A DNA stretch of 64,000 nucleotides from Polysphondylium violaceum (lineage: Eukaryota > Evosea > Eumycetozoa > Dictyosteliales > Dictyosteliaceae). The translations under genes and the position numbers were made by a program. This document shows positions 58,659 to 64,000 of the stretch, piece by piece. Position 1 is the stretch's first letter; the number at the start of each line of letters is the position of its first letter. Where the stretch lies: assembly GCA_000277445.1 (NCBI GenBank), contig AJWJ01000020.1, forward strand, positions 1-64,000, in the 5' to 3' direction. Below the pieces are notes generated by a model. It saw only the letters and a program-made list of their open reading frames with translations, did not search any database and was not told where the DNA came from.

Positions 58659-59756
58659 ATGGAAGAAAAAAGAAAGGGAAAAGTTCAAACAGTGTTGGGG
58701 CTCATTGAACCAGATCAACTTGGTATTACTCATATGCATGAACATATTTTCATAAACTATTTAGACTTTTTCTTAAAACCAACCGATAAAGAGCAATCTT
58801 GTTGTTGTGTTGGACATGAGGATAGCGATCATAAACACGTTCCTTTGGAAGATCAGAAAATAAATATTAAAAACATGCATTGGGTTCAGTATAATTATAA
58901 TAAAAACTTGCATAACCTTCAATTGGACGAAGAAGATGTAGCAATCTCTGAATTAGAGTTGTATAAAAAATGTGGAGGAAAAACAATACTTGATGTAACT
59001 ACTGAAGGCATTGGAAGAGATCCAGAGAGATGCAAAAGAGTTAGTCAGAAATTAAATCTAAATATAGTTGTTGGTGCTGGATATTATCTTGAAAAGACTA
59101 TTGGCAAACTGGTGTCGAACACTCCAGTAGAGGATATGGAAGAAAAGATTGTTAAACAGGTATTGGAGGGTATTGATAACACAGGTATTAAAGCAGGTAT
59201 TATTGGAGAAGTAGGATGTTCCTATCCATTGTCTGCAAATGAGACAAAGTCTTTGATTGCCTCTGCCCGTGCTCAAAAACGTACAGGCGCAAGCATAACC
59301 ATTCATCCAGGTAGATCCACAAAATCTTGTTCTGAAATTCTAAATGTCCTCAAAGACAATGGCGCAGATTTGACACGTGTCGTAATGGGACACATTGATA
59401 GAACTGTACATGATTTAAACATAATGTTAGATATAGCAAAAACTGGATGTGTATTGGAATTTGATCTCTTTGGAATGGAAATCTCATACTATCCATTTGG
59501 CGGTGATGTTATGGGTATGGCAAGCGATAATCAACGTATTGATTGGATAAAATCTCTAATCGATGCAGGCTATGGTAAAAATATAGTAATTTCTCAAGAT
59601 ATCTATACCAAACATAGATTGGTCACCTATGGAGGTCATGGTTATCATCATATTCTTTTTAACATTGTTCCTCGTATGTTAAAACACGGCATAACACAAG
59701 AAAACATTGATGATATGTTGATTAATACTCCTAAAAGAATTTTAACTATTGTATAA
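58659..59756 (+). CDS. Phosphotriesterase-related amidohydrolase (PTER type)
   Basis: Single exon, 365 residues (human PTER 349). All metal ligands of the amidohydrolase barrel are seen: His25 and His27 (THMHEH), Glu184 (IIGEVGCS), His216 (TIHPG), His245 (MGHID) and Asp314 (SQDI). Bacterial phosphotriesterase has a carboxylated Lys as bridge; the Glu here is the PTER version. PTER proteins have been linked to hydrolysis of N-acyl amino acids, which may be the role here. An insertion after the first strand carries a Cys/His cluster (SCCCVGHEDSDHKH, residues 47-60) that I do not know from the family. The start at 58659 is the first ATG. The 3' end is close to that of the EXS gene on the other strand (49 bp). 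Confidence 0.92.
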   Translation: MEEKRKGKVQTVLGLIEPDQLGITHMHEHIFINYLDFFLKPTDKEQSCCCVGHEDSDHKHVPLEDQKINIKNMHWVQYNYNKNLHNLQLDEEDVAISELELYKKCGGKTILDVTTEGIGRDPERCKRVSQKLNLNIVVGAGYYLEKTIGKLVSNTPVEDMEEKIVKQVLEGIDNTGIKAGIIGEVGCSYPLSANETKSLIASARAQKRTGASITIHPGRSTKSCSEILNVLKDNGADLTRVVMGHIDRTVHDLNIMLDIAKTGCVLEFDLFGMEISYYPFGGDVMGMASDNQRIDWIKSLIDAGYGKNIVISQDIYTKHRLVTYGGHGYHHILFNIVPRMLKHGITQENIDDMLINTPKRILTIV

Positions 59757-59805
59757 AAAATAAATTGAAATCTTTAAAAGAAAAAGAAAGAAAAGTTTTA
59801 TTTCT

Positions 59806-61557
59806 TTAAACTGTATGATAATCTATAGATTGTTCTACAATATGTTGATATTCTAATCTAAGGAAATTCCATTGTCCTCTTCTAATAATTTCAATAGAAA
59901 TTAAAAATATTCCCAATATATCCAAAGTAGAATGTAATCCAAATATCTCTGGATCAGCAGCTACAACCCAACTAAATCTCATAATTAAATTTGATATCAT
60001 TGCAAAATAATAAAACTATCAATTGATAAGAATTATATTAATATAAACTCATAGATTTCATCATTACACACACTTACATATTTATCATTATAAATTAAAT
60101 TATCCCTGAGTAGATAATTTTTTGATTTTCTATCCAATAGACCCCAATCTTTTTTAATGTCCCAAATGTAGGAATAAAAAGTACTTGTAATGGCAAAACA
60201 AATCCAATAGGGACGATAGTATATACTATAGTAGTGATACATAATTGAAAAGAACAATACAATCAACGATAATAAATATTTAAATGCATTATATAATTGT
60301 GTAGTATTCCTTGTATCATAATAAATTTTTAAACATTGACAAATTCTAAATATAAATGGTGTTGAAAATAACAATGGTGTTAACCAATGAGATTGATAAA
60401 CACAAACTTCCAAATCTATTGTTTATTATTCATTAATATCTAGTAATTTAGGAAATCCACTTGTATTTGTACTTACTATTAAATGATATTATAAAACATA
60501 ATGAAAAACTAAAATCTTTTAAAAATAAAGATAAACTAGTGATTTGATCAGCTACCCAAAAACTATGAAATGATGGTATTAGTATATTTATATATACATA
60601 AAAATACTAAATACATACGATAAAAAACTAACAGATTTAAATGGAGTTTTGAGAATTCCTGATATACTAGACACCAGTAGTTTTCTAATAATCTTATTGT
60701 AAAGTATAATTGAAAAAAATATTAACCAGAGTATTGATAGTCCAGTCAAATTAAATTGATGCGTTGTCTTTGTCACTGTTTTAGTTTGTTCGTCAAATAA
60801 AATAGTTGCAATTAAAATAAAAAATAAATAGAATAATGTTTTTGAAAATGCTTCAATAAATATATCTTTTTGTTGTTGTTGTTGTTGTTGTTGCTGATGC
60901 TGTTGTGTTTGTTGGTGTTTATGTTCTTTTTCAAATTGATTTATTTGAAAATGATTATGATGTTCATCTTCTTGGAAATAATCTTGAAGTTTAAATATTG
61001 ATATATAATCAATGCCATAGTATTTCCAAACAAGCAGATTCATTCTAGTAATGGTGAGAGTCAGTAGGATAAGAGTATTTAATAGATTATAAAACTTACA
61101 ATGTAAGCGCAAAAAGTAATAATATAGACCACATTGAACGATAAATATGAAGTACTAGCTCAAAGTCATGTGATTTTGATATTTGTGTTGGTATGTTTCC
61201 CAAGAGGTAATGATGGACCACATAGAAAATAATTGGCAACAAAACACAATTAAACAATATCCATCTTCTTAGTAAATTCTTGTTTGCTCCACACCCTATC
61301 GCAATTAATGATCCATTGGTATTGTTATTATGTTTTGCAGCTGTTGTTGATAACAATAGAGGTGACAATGGTTGTTGTATTGGTATTAATGAAGGCGATA
61401 CATCTTGTCTGATATGAGGTGTACTGCCCCCATTACTAGTAGTACTACTATTATTATATATATCGTCATTGTCATGTGTATCTATTCCTAAACGGTGATG
61501 AATATCACTACCATCAACACCATTTGCTTCATTTGCTATTGATGTATGAATCTCCAT
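59806..61557 (-). CDS. EXS-domain membrane protein (ERD1-like, without SPX)
   Basis: Five exons (61100-61557, 60619-61044, 60562-60477, 60415-60078, 60015-59806) joined in phases 2, 2, 1 and 0 give 505 residues. Signature EXS pieces appear only after splicing: FWVADQITSLSLFLKDFSFS, then RICQCLKIYYDTRNTTQLYN, WDIKKDWGLLD, FYYFAMISNLIMRFSWVV, and near the end RRGQWNFLRLEYQHI. There are about eight hydrophobic membrane segments. The N-terminus is a Ser/Asn/Asp-rich tail with no SPX domain, so it is closer to yeast ERD1 than to the phosphate exporters XPR1/SYG1. ERD1-type proteins act in the Golgi, in protein retention and phosphate recycling. A Gln/His insertion (about residues 190-210, CAA repeats near 60865-60895) lies between the second and third segments. 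Confidence 0.9.
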
Positions 61558-62882
61558 TTATAGACTATGTGATGTAAATCTTGTTCTATATCTATATCTC
61601 AGTTACCCGTCGGAGGTATAGATGCATATCTATCTAAGATCAAAGTATCAAAGTCCTACACGACGATGTCAACTCATTTCTTTTTTAGTCTTTTTTTTTT
61701 TGTTTTTTGTTTTTTTTTTTGCATAAATTTCCCCCACTTCATATGAGTGGCAACCACACTCGCACTCTTATTTATTTATTTGTACTGTGAAATTTTAATA
61801 AATCGGTTGTTACACCATGTAAAATGGAGAAATATAAAACACACACAATGGTGGAAAAATCTAATAATCTAATTATAAGTAGTGTTTAGATAGTTATATT
61901 TACCCAAAAACATTTAAAAAAATATAGATTTCTATAAAAAGAAAACTTGTTGATTCCTTTGAAAAATAAGTGGTGGTGATCAACAACAGGATATTTATAA
62001 TAAAACACTCCATTGATATTGTTGTTTTGTGATGAAGATTCGATAATGGGTATTGAAAATCAAATTGAAAATCACTATGCAATAGTCAAATAGGCCATAA
62101 TCACCTTAGCAATCAGCTGAGGGAGCGACTCACCACAACAAGCAAAAGAAAATTCTTTTTTAGCCCCCGATCACTTGTATTGTTTTTTTTGTTTAATTTT
62201 AAGAACTAGATGATTTTTATATTAAAAATAATAAAAAGTCCACATTGCACTAAAATAACTATTAATCACGTGATTGGGTCTAGATATTAGATTGGATGGT
62301 GGATTGGCGGAGGCAGTCTGATTAGGACACCCCCCCACCCCTTTGATCGTGTTGTTAGTCAGAATATTAAAAATATTTGGTGTTGATCATATAAAAATCC
62401 AAATGAGAATCACCCGAAACTATAATAAAAAATATATTCAAGTGATTTCAGTTGGTGTTTGCGATGCAAATCTAGATTAGCAAAGGCGCAAGGGGGTGAA
62501 AAATAGACTTTGCGGTAGAAAAAAATTTAGATTTTTTTAAAAATATTTAAATATATTTTTATTTTTTATATACTTGTTGTTGGCCAGCCTTGATTTCTTG
62601 CACATAGTGTTGTAGGTTTTTTTTTTTTTTTTTTTTCTTTTCCTATTCTATAATCATAATCAATAATAACAATAATCTTTGTGTGTGTGTAATATCACCT
62701 GCATTTGTGTAACATTAGTTTTTTTATTTTTTCCTAAAAGAATATAATATTCTTTTTTGATTTCCAGCACCTCATCACTTAGTCGCTCGGTCATCGTTTT
62801 CATTATCTATATTTATTTCCTCCCATTTTTTCTTTTTCCACCTCAAAAACATTGTCTATTATCGATTACAAAAAAGAAATAA
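61558..62882. promoter_or_regulatory. Divergent promoter region of the EXS and EGF-type genes
   Basis: 1.3 kb between divergent starts. T-runs occur at 61688-61730 and 62610-62636. Complex patches are at 62085-62185 and 62275-62350 (with CCCCCCCACCCC), and GCGATGCAAATC is at 62461-62472. No exon seen. Large upstream regions are common for regulated cell-surface genes in these amoebae, which would fit the EGF-type gene. Confidence 0.45.
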
Positions 62883-64000
62883 ATGAATAATTATTTTAAA
62901 TTATTGCTAGTGCTTTTAGCCTTAGCAACCATCTCGGAAGGTAAGAATTTATTTATTAATTAATTAATTAATTATATAATATCAACAGGCCATCTCTCGC
63001 AGTGCCCTCACACAGTGGTGATTATTTTTTGGGCTCACCTCACATTCATACATTCCCACTCTCATCTTATTTTTTTTTCACGGTTATCACAAAAAATTTT
63101 TTTTTCAAAAAACCGTGATTAAAAATACTTTTTTTTTTTTTTTTCAATTTTTGCGCAACAAAAAAAAAAGAGGGAGGATTGGTGGGAAAAATTGCTGTGT
63201 GACGATCAAAAAAGTGGGAGGTGGGGCAAAAATAACAATATGGCCCAAACTTGATCAAATATTAATATTCAAACATAAAATAAATATCTATATAGCATCT
63301 CACTTTCGTTTTGGTACCATTTCATGGCAATTAGGACCAAATAATGTTGTATCATTTAAAGCAGATTTTGCTTTCAGAAGATCCTATTTCGGGGGAAACC
63401 CTCAAGTTGGTAGCGTTATTTCAGAGGGTTCATTAAATTTTGGTGACAAAAGTTCCTCTGTTTCAGTCGCTATGACTGTAACAAGTATTGATACAACTCA
63501 AGATTGGTTCACTGGTACTTTTAACACACAAAAAACCTATTCCAAAGATGGTACCTACACTGTCATCTACACCAGTTGTTGCAGAATTTCATCACTCAAA
63601 AATGAAGCCGATGGTAACTGGAATATCACCACCTCTGTCGTCATTCCAAAATCTGGTTCAGCTATCAACAATTCCCCAGTATCTGGTATGTTGCCAATTG
63701 TTCCCGTTGTATATGGTCAACAAAATGGATTCCAAGTTGTTGCCACTGATGATGGTGATACTCCAACAACTTCAAATTTACGATATGCACTTACTGATGT
63801 TTACAGAATGACCCAACCAGGCGGTTTTTCAGTCAATTCTACTGGTTATGTTACCTTTACTCCAGCCGCTGTTGGTCTCTATTGTACTCAAATTAAGATT
63901 ACCGATTCCCAAGGTGTCTATATCGTATCTGATTTTATTATGAGCTCTACCAAACAAACTGGTATTTGTCACCCCTCTTGCAACAATGGTGGTTCAACTT
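62883..64000 (+). CDS. Secreted or cell-surface EGF-type protein, 5' part (runs off right edge)
   Basis: Exon 1, 62883-62940, encodes a clean signal peptide (MNNYFKLLLVLLALATISEG). A 355-nt intron follows, and exon 2 starts at 63296 in phase 1 and stays open to the window end (705 nt). The mature start, SHFRFGTISWQLGPNNVVSF, and the following KADFAFRRSYF are typical of a family of dictyostelid surface proteins. Beta-rich extracellular sequence with repeated Thr/Ser, CC and N-glycosylation sites follows, and the last residues, GICHPSCNNGGST, are the beginning of an EGF-like module. More EGF repeats and a membrane segment are expected past the edge, which is inference. C-rich third positions suggest good expression. 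Open frames in other phases inside exon 2 are shadows. Confidence 0.85.
63078..63118. repeat. Inverted repeat inside the first intron of the EGF-type gene
   Basis: TCACGGTT (63078-63085) and AACCGTGA (63111-63118) are a perfect 8-bp inverted repeat around an A/T loop of 25 nt, so a short hairpin can form in the pre-mRNA. The rest of the intron is T/A-rich. Confidence 0.5.

Overview
The window is nuclear DNA of a dictyostelid social amoeba. The signs are AT-rich spacers full of oligo-A/oligo-T, short GT-AG introns (mostly 40-120 nt), coding sequences with long Asn, Gln, Thr, Gly and Lys/Glu runs, families of tiny two-exon genes, and homologues typical of the group. Coding GC is higher than I would expect for D. 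discoideum and CA/GT runs are common, so a different dictyostelid seems likely; this is inference and I cannot name the species. I saw no rRNA, convincing tRNA, CRISPR array or transposon. Splice sites, exon phases and protein lengths below were worked out by hand.

Layout. 1-220: first exon of a minus-strand gene leaving the left edge, followed by 5.9 kb without a recognisable gene. 6.1-16.8 kb, all minus: peroxisomal acyl-CoA oxidase with an N-terminal PTS2, a PX-PH-GRAM myotubularin phosphatase, a GRIP-domain golgin and the proteasome chaperone PSMG4. 17-19.5 kb: mitochondrial p32/MAM33 (plus) and two small hypothetical genes. 19.9-22.1 kb, minus: dienoyl-CoA isomerase ECH1 and two duplicated Gly-rich mini-genes. 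22.9-30 kb: purL (plus), a mini-cortactin and a hypothetical protein (minus), U1A/U2B'' (plus) and a PH-like small protein (minus).

30.9-47.8 kb, minus, holds the most unusual material: an intact low-complexity C2H2/RRM-like gene, then a giant five-exon gene (about 3,700 residues) combining an HNH-type finger, ankyrin repeats and a complete SecA-type DEAD motor, then a decayed copy of the 3' end of the C2H2/RRM-like gene. The giant gene is therefore bracketed by an intact gene and a relic of that gene's tail.

48.7-64 kb: a geranylgeranyl-reductase-family flavoprotein, three tandem mini-genes that begin with a 10-nt first exon, TAF11 with a long charged N-terminus, the tRNA deaminase subunit ADAT3, a PTER-type amidohydrolase (all plus), an EXS-domain membrane protein (minus), and the start of a secreted EGF-type protein leaving the right edge (plus).

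Links between genes. The acyl-CoA oxidase and ECH1 both belong to peroxisomal beta-oxidation. The myotubularin and the golgin are endomembrane trafficking proteins. PSMG4, U1A/U2B'', TAF11, ADAT3 and PurL are single-copy housekeeping functions. The mini-genes at 21-22 kb and 52-54 kb share a start of the form M-(T)-hydrophobic-F, a phase-1 intron after three or four complete codons and then S-(L/I), and may form one superfamily.
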